From NCBI GenBank assembly GCA_021234155.1, contig JAJEKV010000004.1, forward strand, positions 3,183,487 to 3,247,486: a DNA stretch of 64,000 nt. Direction: 5' to 3'. Below are positions 33,747 through 44,360 of this stretch, piece after piece (the first letter of the stretch is position 1; the number at the start of each line of letters is the position of its first letter). The position numbers and the translations under genes are program-made. This DNA is from Isoetes taiwanensis. Its lineage: Eukaryota; Streptophyta; Lycopodiopsida; Isoetales; Isoetaceae. The notes under the pieces are model-generated. The model was not told the origin of the DNA. It was given only the letters and a program-made list of their open reading frames with translations, and did no database searches.

Positions 33747-34581
33747 GGTTTGTTGAACCAAGTATTTCTATAAGGTTTATTCAGGCTATAGAGGTTCTCA
33801 AAGCTAAAGAGGTTATGGCAGTGCAAACCAGAAGCATGAATGAAGCCAATGTACATGCTGAATCAAGTAGACCTCCTATTGCCAGGCCTTCATTTCCTCC
33901 ACCACCTGTAGTAGAATCACCTAAAGTAATAGCTCCACCCCCACAGCAAAAATATGGTAAGAAAGACCAAGATCTCGATGAAGTTGATGTTTTGCTCAAA
34001 AACTCCAAGGTAAGTGTAGACCTCTTCACCTTGTTAAAGATTGCACTAGTTATAGAAAAAGAGTACTCCAGCAAACTGGTAGTGAGCAATTAAATGCTTG
34101 TGTAAGTTTTGCTGATGCCACTAACCTTGTTTTAGCACAGAATGAAGAAGATCCTGGGGCATTCACGTGTTCAGCTGCTTTAGGAGGATATACCTTCTCA
34201 AATGCATTACTTGATGGGAGATCCCCCCTAAACATCATGCCATATCGTATTATGAAGAAGTGTGGTTTTGAGGTGGACAAGAAAGCCTCCATATTACTAA
34301 GATCCTTTTATAATGCCAAGATTACTCCTGTTGGTGTGGTGACTAAAGTGCCTGTTAACACAGAGGGCATAACTGTAGCTGCTAACTTTATTGTAGTGGC
34401 TTTTGAAGATATAGGGGATGAATCTGACATCTATGATTTACTTTTAGGGAGGAGATGGCTGGCCACTGTAGATGCTAGACCAGTCTGGTCTGGTCTCAAG
34501 GGAGGTGCACCATTTCCAATGGTTCCCAAACTGCTACAATCTACAACCAAGATGGCTCATATGGCTCCAAAGGAGAGGTAA
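33743..34581 (+). pseudogene. retropepsin of the gag-protease element
   Basis: A Pro-rich linker (33743-34093; RPSFPPPPVVESPKVI) leads, after a shift, to ALLDGRSPLNIMPYRIM at about 34205, the aspartic protease active site with D-G-R in place of D-[ST]-G, then SDIYDLLLGRRWL at about 34425, the hydrophobic-G-R motif of retropepsins. The D-G-R form and frameshifts suggest loss of activity. No reverse transcriptase follows; the next frame (34596-34937) is unknown. Confidence 0.7.
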
Positions 34582-34595
34582 ACTTTGTTAAGGAA

Positions 34596-34937
34596 ATGTT
34601 AATTGAAGAACCCTTGGGATCTTACAGAATAAAAAACACAAGACCAAAGAATTATGAAATGGTTCCTTTTATTATGGATTGTGCACTCCTCAACAAACAA
34701 GGACCATCAGGATTCTTATGGTTTGATGGAGGTATCCCTAAAAAATTAAATGTTGCATCATCTGCTGCTATTTTTAAAGATTCTTCTCACATACTCTTAG
34801 CTAAAGTAGGAAGAATCTTTGGAATTTTCTATTTTCTTTCCCCAGGTTTCGTTGAATCCGTATCTAAATCTTGGGAAGAGAATAGGCAAATAACAATAGC
34901 CACGCACTTTCCAGTTAGCTTTTTTTGTTATCATTGA
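34596..34937 (+). CDS. 113-codon frame after the protease, unknown
   Basis: Protein-like (LIEEPLGSYRIKNTRPKNYE, IPKKLNVASSAAIF) and directly downstream of the retropepsin on the same strand. It probably belongs to the same element, where an RT N-terminus would be expected, but I see no RT motif. Confidence 0.3.
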   Translation: MLIEEPLGSYRIKNTRPKNYEMVPFIMDCALLNKQGPSGFLWFDGGIPKKLNVASSAAIFKDSSHILLAKVGRIFGIFYFLSPGFVESVSKSWEENRQITIATHFPVSFFCYH

Positions 34938-35329
34938 TGCCCATTGTATTGAGAAAAAAAAAGCCAAAAACAAGAATGTCACCACTAATAGACTCTGTAT
35001 CTCCAAGAATCGCTTTTCTTCCACAGGGCTTCTGGCACTTTTCAAATCCTTTGCTCTAAAATTTTTGGTGTTAGATTTTCGAGGAAGAAATGGTCAAGTA
35101 AGTTACAAACAACATCAAGACCTCATAAATCGATTGAAAAGCTTAAGATGGAACTTGATGGCTAGAACAAAATGATGAAAACCCCATGTCGAAAAACTGT
35201 GAGGCTAAAGGGACCGTGTAAAGAAAAGGAAATGGGGCATGTCTAATACCTATACTGATCTTCGTGTCTTATTCTTGGGTTTTCTAATTTTGTTGGTCGT
35301 AGATCTACAAAAACAAGGTCTAAGGGTGA

Positions 35330-35600
35330 AATTGATGCCACATTAGTTTTGGGTGATGTGGAGATGGTACATGGATAGCCGAGAATTGCAAGACAGGATG
35401 TAGGCTTGGTTGGATTGGCATGCTAAGAAGGTATCATTTGCATACTGGTTGCACCCGTATAGTACTATCAACAAGCCCTGTAATGACCTTATCTTTTGCA
35501 GCCGCAAGCAAAGTTGAGATAGACCCTCTGCAACTATGTTAGAAAAAAGAGAGCCAAAGGACATCCCTATCTAATTCCCCTCTCTACTACGAAAATAAGC
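35330..35600 (-). mobile_element. LINE RT fragment with QYAND in place of QYADD
   Basis: Minus-strand frame 35564-35343 reads NIVAEGLSQLCLRLQKIR, LQGLLIVLYGCNQYANDTF and LACQSNQAYILS, preceded in another frame by an R-x-G-C-P-L-A block at about 35545. These are RT blocks 4 and 5 of a plant LINE. The first catalytic Asp is Asn. It is an isolated fragment without flanking repeats visible. Confidence 0.6.
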
Positions 35601-35727
35601 GAGGTTGCACAACAGACAATACTGTGTCCCTAGTAGAATATAATACCTTCATTATGAATGTAGTGAATTCATTACCACCTCCGAATGCCAGCAGCATTCG
35701 TTCTAAAAAAGTCCAACTGGCCAAAAC

Positions 35728-35958
35728 TTAAGCCTTTTTTGAAAGCCCTAGTTCAAATAGATCATCATTTGTCGGATTCTCCTTCCCAATATACACTCTC
35801 ATAAACTGCAGCAACATTGGAATGTGCTTCTTTCCAGAAGAAAACATAATCGCATGTGGGATATGTGTTCCATCAAAATAATATGGGCAAGTTTGCCTTC
35901 TATGATGGCCTGAACAGAAATTCCAGCTTATGTCTTTTTGAAAAACATACTGAAACAT
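35728..35958 (-). CDS. 76-codon open frame, unknown
   Basis: Composition is protein-like (GHHRRQTCPYYFDGTHIPH, KENPTNDDLFELGL), but no family is recognised. It could be a fragment of a repeat-derived gene. Confidence 0.2.
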   Translation of the reverse strand: MFQYVFQKDISWNFCSGHHRRQTCPYYFDGTHIPHAIMFSSGKKHIPMLLQFMRVYIGKENPTNDDLFELGLSKKA

Positions 35959-36486
35959 TTTTTGACATGCTTTAAAAATCCTTCTTAAAATCAGGACAAG
36001 CAGCTACCACTCTTGTACACGCCTTCCACAAATCCACATCCTATTTAGGAGGAGCTCAGATGACATGGAGGCAAACCTCAACTTCTACAGGTAATGTCTC
36101 CCGTCCACAGCTTCGACATTGCCAAATTGCTGATTAGGATTTAAGCAGATGTAGTGTGATACGTTGTGCATTTTAGCTTTTGACATGGTGTAAAACCATT
36201 CGATGTTATAATTTAAAGAGTTTTGGATGGGCTAAGCGTGATTTCACCCTAAGTTAGATATGGATCGTATTGTCTAGCTATGATGAAATTATGATTTGTA
36301 TAATAAGAATATCGAGCGACGCTATCGGATCGGCATTTTGGGGAGAGAGAGCCACCTATATATATGTTATCATTTCATTTAGCAGGTTAGAGGGATCTTT
36401 CTATAGCAGCATTCCTTCCTTGTCCTTGATTCACTCTCTACTCACCCTTGTGTATTTTGTTTGTGTGATGTTATTATTGTTTTCCA

Positions 36487-36655
36487 TCAGTTGGTGGTGA
36501 TGCTATTATTTTCCACCTGCATGGTAATGATATATATATATATTTCACATGCTACCTGATGCTGTTATTTTCCACCTGTTGGATGATGCTTTTAGTTTCC
36601 ACCAGTTGGGTGATGCTACTATTTTCTACCCACTGGGCGATGCTCTTATTTATGG
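36487..36655. repeat. about 30-bp tandem repeat, five degenerate units
   Basis: Units resemble GTTGGNTGATGCTNTTATTT followed by TCCACC. The second unit is interrupted by a TA dinucleotide run (near 36529-36542). Confidence 0.75.
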
Positions 36656-37137
36656 TATTTATTTTTCCGCCTATTAATGATGTTTTGTTTTTCATCTATA
36701 CACTTGTTATTGATTGATAGCAATGTTTTACACGTGCTTCTGATCTGTTGGTTTTCCTTTATTTTAAGCAGTTGCTCATCCGCACTCACATTCCTCTTTT
36801 TTATTTTCTAACGATTAACGGCTACTTCCCATGTGCGCTGCCTTATTTCAGGTAGGTCTACAAGTACGCAGGTTCGCTACGTGTTGTATTCAAGTTCACC
36901 ATCCTTTCGCTTTCGATTCAAAGGCATCAATCGAGGTCGTTGACAGCATTTTGTCATTAGGGCTTTTCTCAAAAATTTAAAAGGGGCAGGTTTGGTTCTT
37001 TATCCTGTTAGAAGTTGTCGCAAGTGCCCTCACTCTTGCCTAGGCATATAGTATATTATTAATTTTTATGAGGTAGCTTGACATTGTTCCATGGTCATTT
37101 AGATCCCCACACATTCCCTTCAAACGATTGTATTATG

Positions 37138-37176
37138 TACCTACCTACTTACCTACCTACCTACCTACCTACCTAC

Positions 37177-37214
<38 letters not shown>

Positions 37215-37221
37215 GTCTGTC
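37138..37221. repeat. ACCT/ATCT/GTCT microsatellite
   Basis: Successive blocks of ACCT, ATCT and GTCT tetranucleotides. The TRIM at 37222 is inserted into this array; ATCT units resume at 37531. Confidence 0.95.
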
Positions 37222-37530
37222 TGTTATGCACTAGCACCTCTAGTGATAACAAACACATCAAAAGGGCAGATCCTTCATGAGCCCCAACCTTTCCAGGCTT
37301 TATCCCATACCCCCAGGCACCCAGACCATAACAATTCCTTCACTCCTCGGGATGCTTGCCCTCAACTATATGGAATACACCAATGTTGCCACGAGGATTT
37401 GGACCTTGGCTCTGATACCAAATGTTATGCACTAACACGTCTAGTGATAACCAACACACAAAAGGGGCCGATCCTTCATGAGCCCCAACCTTTCCAGGAT
37501 CCCATACCCCCAGACAGCCAGACCATATCA
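37222..37530 (-). mobile_element. TRIM: terminal-repeat retrotransposon in miniature, 309 bp
   Basis: Two direct repeats of 112 bp (37222-37333) and 108 bp (37423-37530) begin TGTTATGCACTA and end in CA, with about 90% identity. Read on the minus strand, the upstream repeat is followed by TT and a primer site TGGTATCAGAGCCAAGG (37404-37420), complementary to initiator tRNA-Met. The internal part is only 89 bp and ends in a purine tract (GAGGAGTGAAGG) before the second repeat. Flanks CTGTC and CTATC fit a diverged 5-bp target duplication inside the microsatellite. There is no coding capacity, so mobilisation must have used proteins from another element. Confidence 0.9.
37404..37420 (-). promoter_or_regulatory. 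primer-binding site of the TRIM
   Basis: Matches the plant initiator-Met primer-site consensus TGGTATCAGAGC at all 12 core positions. It sits two bases inside the LTR, as expected. Confidence 0.9.
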
Positions 37531-39740
37531 CTATCTATCTATATACCTACCTATGTACTTATCAAAGAACTTCAATTTCTGTGGCAACCGATGCATCGAC
37601 GCGACGAGCAGAATGCGATCCACCACAAATGCACAGTCTAATAGGCTAAAAGGCGAGATGATGAGGGCGAAGTGAAACAGAACGCCGCGGAAGGAAGATC
37701 ATGGGTATGATAAGCACCAATAGAAATAAAGCGATGAAGTTAGGTGATGGGACAATCTATAGAGGCCAGTTTTTGTGTTCTTTGCGAGTGCCTTACCAGA
37801 ATGAATATTGTGATCCCCAGTGCTTCACTAATCCCTCAACAAGGCAAAGATTCTAGTCTACAAGAAAGATATGATGGTGAAACAGACCCACAACCAAGTA
37901 AAGAAAACCATAAAAAGTATGACGCTCGAAGTTCATAACAAATGCAAGCATTAATCGAATAAAAAAAGGGAAGAAAAAACTTCTAGAGCCAGAGGGCGAC
38001 ATGCTCAAAATTCACAATAACTGAGCACTAAATTAGCGGTTGGTCTAAGATGGAACCCAAAATGCTCTCACCCTGATGGGCTCCAAATACCATTGCTTTA
38101 ACAAGTCATAAATTTTTAGGACTCTTTGCCCGACTGTTTTTCCTCTTTCAAAACAGACTGTAGCAGTGAAGGAAGAATTGAAGCTAGGGAATTTTTGCAA
38201 TTTCTTATAAGGTTTATTTGCATTTTATGTAATTGAATTTTGATGGCTATATTGGAATGGTCCCGAAATTGGCTTACATTCTACAAAATCCAAATTTTTC
38301 CTATGCACATACTTCCTTCACCAAATCCACTTACCTTGCAAAGCAATCTTTCCATGTTAAATCAATCATTTCCTTACCAAACCCCTTCTTCCTTAAATTG
38401 ACTATTCGTTGCAAAGGACCCTTCCATTCAATTCTTGCACATGTACTTGCAACGTAGTTGCTCTTGCAAGTACATGTTTATTTTCTTGCAAAAGACAATG
38501 AGAGAAACAAGGTGCAAGGCATTAAAGATTTGCCCCAATGCATTAAAAATAGTGTGTGTGGGCTCGCTGTGAACTAAGATGTTATGTTTGATGTTTTTCG
38601 GAGTTTGTGGAGGTTAGGGGAGATGTTGTAATGGACGAGTTACTTTTTTGCGTTGGTATTTACTTTCTTTGTGTGAATATAGTGATAGTGTAGTAGGCCA
38701 ACCCATCTTTATGCAATTATTAGCATTATTGGCTCGTTGGCACTATTCTGGCATATATGATCCATTGGCATTCTTTTGGCGTATTAAATGATGTTGGCTA
38801 GAACATTTAGGGTTTATTGGACATAGTAGGGCAATTGGTAAGTGAGTTCCAAGTAACCCTCAAAAATAAAGTTATGATGGTAAATTTGCTATTTTGTTCA
38901 AGGCCTAAAAACCTTCCTCTGGTATTAGTATATTACTTTAAGATTGGACACCAATTAAGGATGAGGGTTTGAATTGTTGCTTGGCGCGGGAACGTCTTCA
39001 TATTATATTGGCCTTTGGATTATGTACTTTTTGCTTCTAGTTGCTCAAGTTGCTCACAATTGCTAGTCCGCACTGTCTACGTAGCATGCATGGCAATTTT
39101 CCTTGAAAACATTGCTCATTCAAACTTTGATGAATATCTAATACACTTCCACATTTAACATACAGAAACAATTTAAGCCTGCATCCTTCATTGCTACATG
39201 AAGACTTTGACGACTGCGTCCAATTTATGAATAGTACTACTTTAAAAGCATTGGATCAGGCCAACAAACCAATGTAATAGCATCTATTTGTAAGTATGGA
39301 TCTGCTATTCTCAAAATTTGATATGAAAACTTCTCAGGTAGTCTTTCCATCTATAATGTAAAGACTCATGCCATCACAACATAATAATTACTTATGCATA
39401 TGTTTTAAGGATCAATTCTACAATAGAACTGTTATTGCACCTATGCATGCATGGTCTAATTCAAGAGAGCTGTGATCCTCCAAGAGTGGTAGAGTTTTTT
39501 TCATTATACTGCTATCTTATCTTGTTGGCATTGAAGTCAAGTACAATCACATTTAAGCAATTGGGACATGGAATTGTTCTAGGAGAAAGGAGGAGAAAGG
39601 AGCAATTTATACAGCTAGATAAACCTTCTAGATGTTCTAGATATCCTAACTAGAAATTCTTATAATATCTATGTCCAAATTCTTATTCTAGTGAGCGTCT
39701 CATCGAAAACGAGAAGAGCATAAAGCTATCACGTATGGTA
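37531..39740. other. no gene seen
   Basis: A+T-rich. The only structure noted is the hairpin at 38439-38477. The last 200 bp (about 39540-39737) resemble the end of a retrotransposon LTR followed by TGGTATCAAG, but the match is too weak to call. Confidence 0.4.
38439..38477. repeat. perfect 14-bp inverted repeat with 11-nt loop
   Basis: ACATGTACTTGCAA (38439-38452) and its exact complement (38464-38477). It could be a cruciform or hairpin core of a small repeat. There is no T-run after it on either strand. Confidence 0.8.
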
Positions 39741-39745
39741 TCAAG

Positions 39746-39758
39746 ATTAGAATATTCA
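39746..39758 (+). repeat. left target-site duplication of LINE 2
   Basis: ATTAGAATATTCA is identical to 42277-42289, directly after the A-rich tail of the LINE. Confidence 0.95.
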
Positions 39759-40860
39759 GAGATGCAGTATTTTGGGGATGTCGAGATATTCAAAACCTTA
39801 TGCTCTTTGGCCTCAGGTAAGTCTCCTGGTCCTGATGGCTTCCCTCCTGAATTTTATATAGAATTTTGGGACCTCTTAAGGCACAACTTCGTGAAGGCAG
39901 TGCGTGGGGCCTGGTCTTCCTCTACACTGCACCCTACCCTGGCTGCTGGGTTCATAACTCTCATTCCAAAAATACCAAGACCCTTGTCACTTTGTGAATG
40001 GAGGCCTATTGTCTTGACCAATGTCATGTACAAGGTTATCATGAAGGGCATTGCCAATCGTGTAAAGCCTATTCTCAATAGGGTCATTGGTAGAGAACAA
40101 TCAGCTTTCCTTCCAGGTAGGTACATCCTTGACAACTATATTGCAGCAAGAGAAGGTCTACATTGGTGCAGGACTTCGAAACAGAAATGTGTTCTAATAA
40201 AAATGGATTTTCGGAAGGCTTATGACCCTTAGATGGGAAGGTTTGCAAGAGGTCATAAAATACATGGGATTCCAAACTGAATTCATTGCTCTTTCTATGG
40301 GTATGAACAAACTTGCCTCTGCCTCGGTGCTCGTGAATGGAGAGCCTTCAGGTCTCTTTCATCTCCGAAAAGGAATAAGGCAAGGATGTCCATTAGCTCC
40401 TTATCTGTTCGTGATTATGGCTAGCCTTCTTACAAAAATGGTCAACTTCAAAGAAGAAGAAGGTGCAATGTCTGGGTTGTCTCTTCCAGGGCAAGGAGGG
40501 AAGCTTACAATTATGCAGTATGCAGATGACACCTTCATGTTCCTTAGGTTCGATGACAACAGTTTCCAATCCTTTCGTGATATTCTAGTTGCATTTAAGG
40601 ATATCTCCGGCATTGAACTCAACGCCAACAAGTGTTCTACCCTATGGGCTCCTGAAGGGGATATCGATCAACGTGCTAAAGGGCTTGGTTTCCCGGTGAT
40701 GGCAACATGAGAGACTGTCAAGCTCTTGGGTCTTCCACTATCTCTCTCGGATAGCTTGAAGGGTCTATGGTCACCAATCTTAGACAGACTCAGAAAGAAA
40801 GTGGAAATGTGGTCTGCCAAAGGACTATCGGTCTCTGGTAGAGTTACGGTGTAATCTTAA
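39759..40860 (+). pseudogene. LINE 2 reverse transcriptase, frameshifted
   Basis: KSPGPDGFPPEFYIEFW, WRPIVLTNVMYKV, EQSAFLPGRYILDNYIAA and LIKMDFRKAYDP lie in the first frame (to 40232). A frameshift follows; then LRKGIRQGCPLAPYLF and IMQYADDTFMFL lie in the next frame (40222-40710), where the active site is intact. A TGA near 40708 and a TAA near 40855 interrupt the post-RT region. Confidence 0.85.
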
Positions 40861-40893
40861 GTCCTTGCTAGCTCACATATCTACTTCTCATCA

Positions 40894-42005
40894 GTGATAG
40901 TAGCTCAAAAAAGCATATACAATCAGATACAGGTCATCATCAGGAAGTTTATTTGGGGAGGCAATGCAAAGGTGGCATGGGTAGAGCTATGCCGGGATAA
41001 GAGAGATGGTGGGCTTGGATGTAAGGACCCTTTTATACAGGCACAAGCACTTGCAGCCAAATTTGTTTGGCGTGCGCTACATAATGACTCCTCTCCAGCT
41101 ATGATATTCGTTAAATACTGGCTTGACCAGTGCAAGCTCAAACATAAACCATCACTTCCGAGGGACGAACTAGGGGCCTTCTTCTATATGCTAAACTTGC
41201 TCCAGGTACCTCCCCGGTAATGAGAGGGGTACTCCAAGCCTGGATGAAGGTGTTATCGGTATACTCCCCAGCTGATATTCCCAAAGAGGCTGGAAATATC
41301 AGCATCTTCTGGAATACACAAGTTTGGAATACGGAGGGTCTCCTTCTGGCCTTGGTCCATCCCCGCATATTTGGGAAATGGAGAAAACCACTAACAACAG
41401 AAGTTAGGATGGGGGTAACAACTAAGGTTGCTAAACTTCTCTTAGCTAATTCATGGAAATCTATCTGCTCAAAGAAACTTCAGTTCTTTAGGTGGACTGC
41501 GCTTCAAGGAGGTCTCAGTACTAAACAGGTTTTACTTCGGAAAGGGATTGTGGCTGATGATATGTGCCCATTGGGCTGCCAATCAAGTGAATCGATTGTA
41601 CATCTCCTTTTCTGCCATAAGATTCACGAGTTCTGGTGTTGGATTTCCCCGATCTTAGGGATAGAGCTGGACCATCTTGCATGGCCCGAGCTGCTCATAA
41701 GAACTGATAAATGCATAATTACTACCTCCTTGACCAATGTGGCACTTTGGGTGGTGTGGAGGCACAGATGCGACGTGGCATTAGGAGGACAGGCTACTTC
41801 AATGACAAAACTAAAGAACCTCTTCAACGTGGAAGTGGCTCTTATGGCCTTGTTCCACCATAGAAAGATGGGTGTGGCGTACAATAAACAGCTAGATAAA
41901 GTTGGTAAAGTGGAAGGATTCTACAACTACTTCAGATGTCAATGGATGGACGAAGAGGATCCAGGCCCTACATATGATAGTGGGATTCATACTATTGGTA
42001 ACTAA
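40894..42005 (+). pseudogene. LINE 2 post-RT and zf-RVT region
   Basis: The first frame holds IIRKFIWGGNAKVAWVEL and GGLGCKDPFIQAQALAAKF, and ends in a stop at 41220. The next (41220-42005, 261 codons) holds KLQFFRWTALQGGLSTKQVL, then the zinc cluster CPLGCQSSESIVHLLFCHK (C-x3-C...H...C-H, zf-RVT) and VALWVVWRHRCDVALG near the end. Since this second frame is open for its whole length, the insertion may be recent despite the upstream stops. Confidence 0.8.
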
Positions 42006-42289
42006 ATATCCTATATGCCCTGAAACCCTTTGGTGTGTGGAAATCGGTTTTGCCCAACCTATAGTACCTGCCCCTGTGGAGAAGATGGCGATATTTCCCT
42101 ATAGTACTCACATGCAGGGAAGAAGAGCAGGCATTCCAATAGTACATCTACATCTAGTTTGATGGGCAAGTAACATACAATTTTTCTATCTGTCCCATGG
42201 AGGGGGCTCTTTGTAAATTTTCTATCTACATTAATAATATACTCCTACCTTCAAAAAAATAAAAAAAATAAAAAAAATTAGAATATTCA

Positions 42290-43700
42290 TGTCAGCAGAT
42301 TCGTGTCTTTGCATACGTATTGGATACATCATCGGCCAGTGGAATATGCATATCCTAAAGAAAAGTAATATCAAAATGTAGCAACAATTAAAGAAGCTGA
42401 GTCAAATAGACAGGTCTTGTAGCTAGAGTTGTTGCTTTATAAACTTTGTTCCCTTCTTTAATCTCGTGGTTGACAATATTTATTTGTCCCCTCCTTCATT
42501 TGAGTTTCTATAAAACATTATCTCCCGTTTATGTTCAATATTTTCCATCTCTTCCATCACGTATAATTTTGCAGGATGAATCTTCTGATGAAGCGAACCA
42601 GACATCTTTTCCTACACTTGAGGCTGATGATCTAATCATGATGAAATAGATATTCTAGAATACAACATGGATGACACGCATTAATATATTGGAACAGAGA
42701 TGGAAGATATAAGATGTTCTAATGCATCACCATCTAGGAAGCATAATAGATTACCTAACTTATGCCTCACAGAAGCAAATATATTTTTGTGCAGAACAAT
42801 ATCCTCGCCAACAATTCAGGAGCTTCAAAACAAATCTATAGATTTCCAAAGCATTTCTTTCCATGGGATGAATACAAACATAAAATTGTTTAATCCCTCT
42901 GCACAAGAGTCCCAACTCATTATATAACTATTCTAGAGTTCATCTACATATTTCACACATTTTCTTTTTGGATTCTGCAGGTCATGGGGGCAGTAAGAAT
43001 GGCTTCCCCCATGCTATTGTACTACATCAAGCTAAGAGCTTTACCGGACTCTACAAATGTTTGATAGCGATTTGCCATTCTGCATAAGAATGTTTGGAGA
43101 AATTTCCCGGAAGGCAGACCCACTTATCTTGATATTGTGGTATAATACCCATTGAAAATTTCGCAAACCATGTCCGTTTTCTCCAATGATTCGTCTAAGC
43201 TTTGTTGAACAAAAGCTTCCAAGGACTAGACATCTAACATAAGGACTTGTTTCTTAGTTGAGCTTGGGTATAACGAAGAAAATTGAGCATAAGCTCCATG
43301 CTAATCTGCATAACAACGTAACAACATCATGAGAATCATACCCTTGTACCTCTTCATTTTCTTCAATAAGAAACTATGCCGTAGCCGATTAGGGTAGTCC
43401 AAACCTGGAGTTTGGACAGAAAATGATTATAAAAATGGCCGTGGTGATGGGTTGTTCGGTTTTTTGGGTGAATCTCAAAACTTTTTGGGTTCTAAAAAGC
43501 TAAAAATCAAAAGTTTTCTAAAAAGCTAGAAACCTTAAGCCTATGACGATCGATTGTTTGGAGATGAGAGTAGAATGACTTTTTCGGTGAATCTCAAAAC
43601 GTTTTGGGTTCTAAAAATCTAGAAAACAAAAAGTTTTCTAAAAAGCTAACCTTAAGCCTACGATAAATACAGGTAAAAAAATCACAGCCAGAAAAAAAAG
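42290..43700. other. no gene seen
   Basis: A+T-rich. A short imperfect tandem segment near 43440-43660 repeats TTTCGGTGAATCTCAAAAC, GGGTTCTAAAAAGCTA and AGTTTTCTAAAAAGCTA (two units about 130 bp apart). Confidence 0.5.
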
Positions 43701-43713
43701 CAGATATTTTAGA

Positions 43714-44163
43714 TTAGATCATTAGATATGCTTAGAATATTTTTAAGATGTCAAAACTAGATCTTTCTCTAATAAATTGCCCCTTAACAAGGGACAATCC
43801 AAATATCAAAAGAAGTCCTAACTCTTGCCATAAGATAATAGTTGAGGATAAGAAATATCTTTAATGGCTTGATATACAAGAACTACACTCTATATTGTAC
43901 ATTTCCTTTGGATCAATGTCATGGTGAACTAGTTGAAGAATAAGCATGGGTGGTTTGGTACAGAATTTGTTAGAAGAGAATTTCATGTTTAGAAAGAACA
44001 CAAAATCAGGGGCTATATTCGTACCACTGTGCATACAGATAAAGCCTGTGAGTAACAGCTCGACCAAGCCTATGAAGCCATCAAAGCATTAAAGGAACAA
44101 GCACAAAAGTGCCCACTGCAAAAGTATGATAACAAAAGTCCTAGTGTAAAAACAAAATGGCAG
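43714..44163 (+). repeat. H unit 1 (empty of element E)
   Basis: About 450 bp, repeated at 44164-46123 and 46124-48790 in the same orientation. Shared landmarks are AACTAGATCTTTCTCTAATA, TTGCCATAAGATAATAGTTG, GGTTTGGTACAGAATTTGTT and ATGAAGCCATCAAAGCATTA. In this unit GAAGAATAAGCAT runs straight into GGGTGGTTTGG, so it preserves the site without the inserted element. Confidence 0.85.
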
Positions 44164-44360
44164 GCCAAAACTAGATCTTTCTCTAATAAATTGCCCCTCA
44201 ACAAGGCGCAATTCAAATATCAAAAGGAACGCTTGCCATAAGATAATAGTTGAGGATAAGAAATGTCTTTAATGGCTTGATATACAAGAATCACACTCTA
44301 TGTTGTAGGTTTCCTTTGGATCAATGCCATGGTTAAGTGTTGAACCAATTGAAGAATAAG

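Larger units (their letters stand above)
39759..42276 (+). mobile_element. 5'-truncated L1-type LINE with A-rich tail
   Basis: 2518 bp starting inside ORF2 just upstream of RT and ending in an A-rich tail with T interruptions (about 42253-42276). A perfect 13-bp target duplication flanks it. The body carries RT and zf-RVT. 5' truncation is the usual outcome of target-primed reverse transcription. It is related to, but distinct from, the copy at 14.8-21.2 kb. Confidence 0.95.

Noticed and set aside
37078-37641. 187-codon plus-strand frame with Tyr-Leu-Pro-Thr repeats
   Set aside because: It is a translation of the microsatellite and the TRIM; not a gene.
39540-39745. Possible copia-type LTR end followed by TGGTATCAAG
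   Set aside because: Only about 8 of 12 primer-site bases match and no second LTR or gag is seen; left as a weak possibility.
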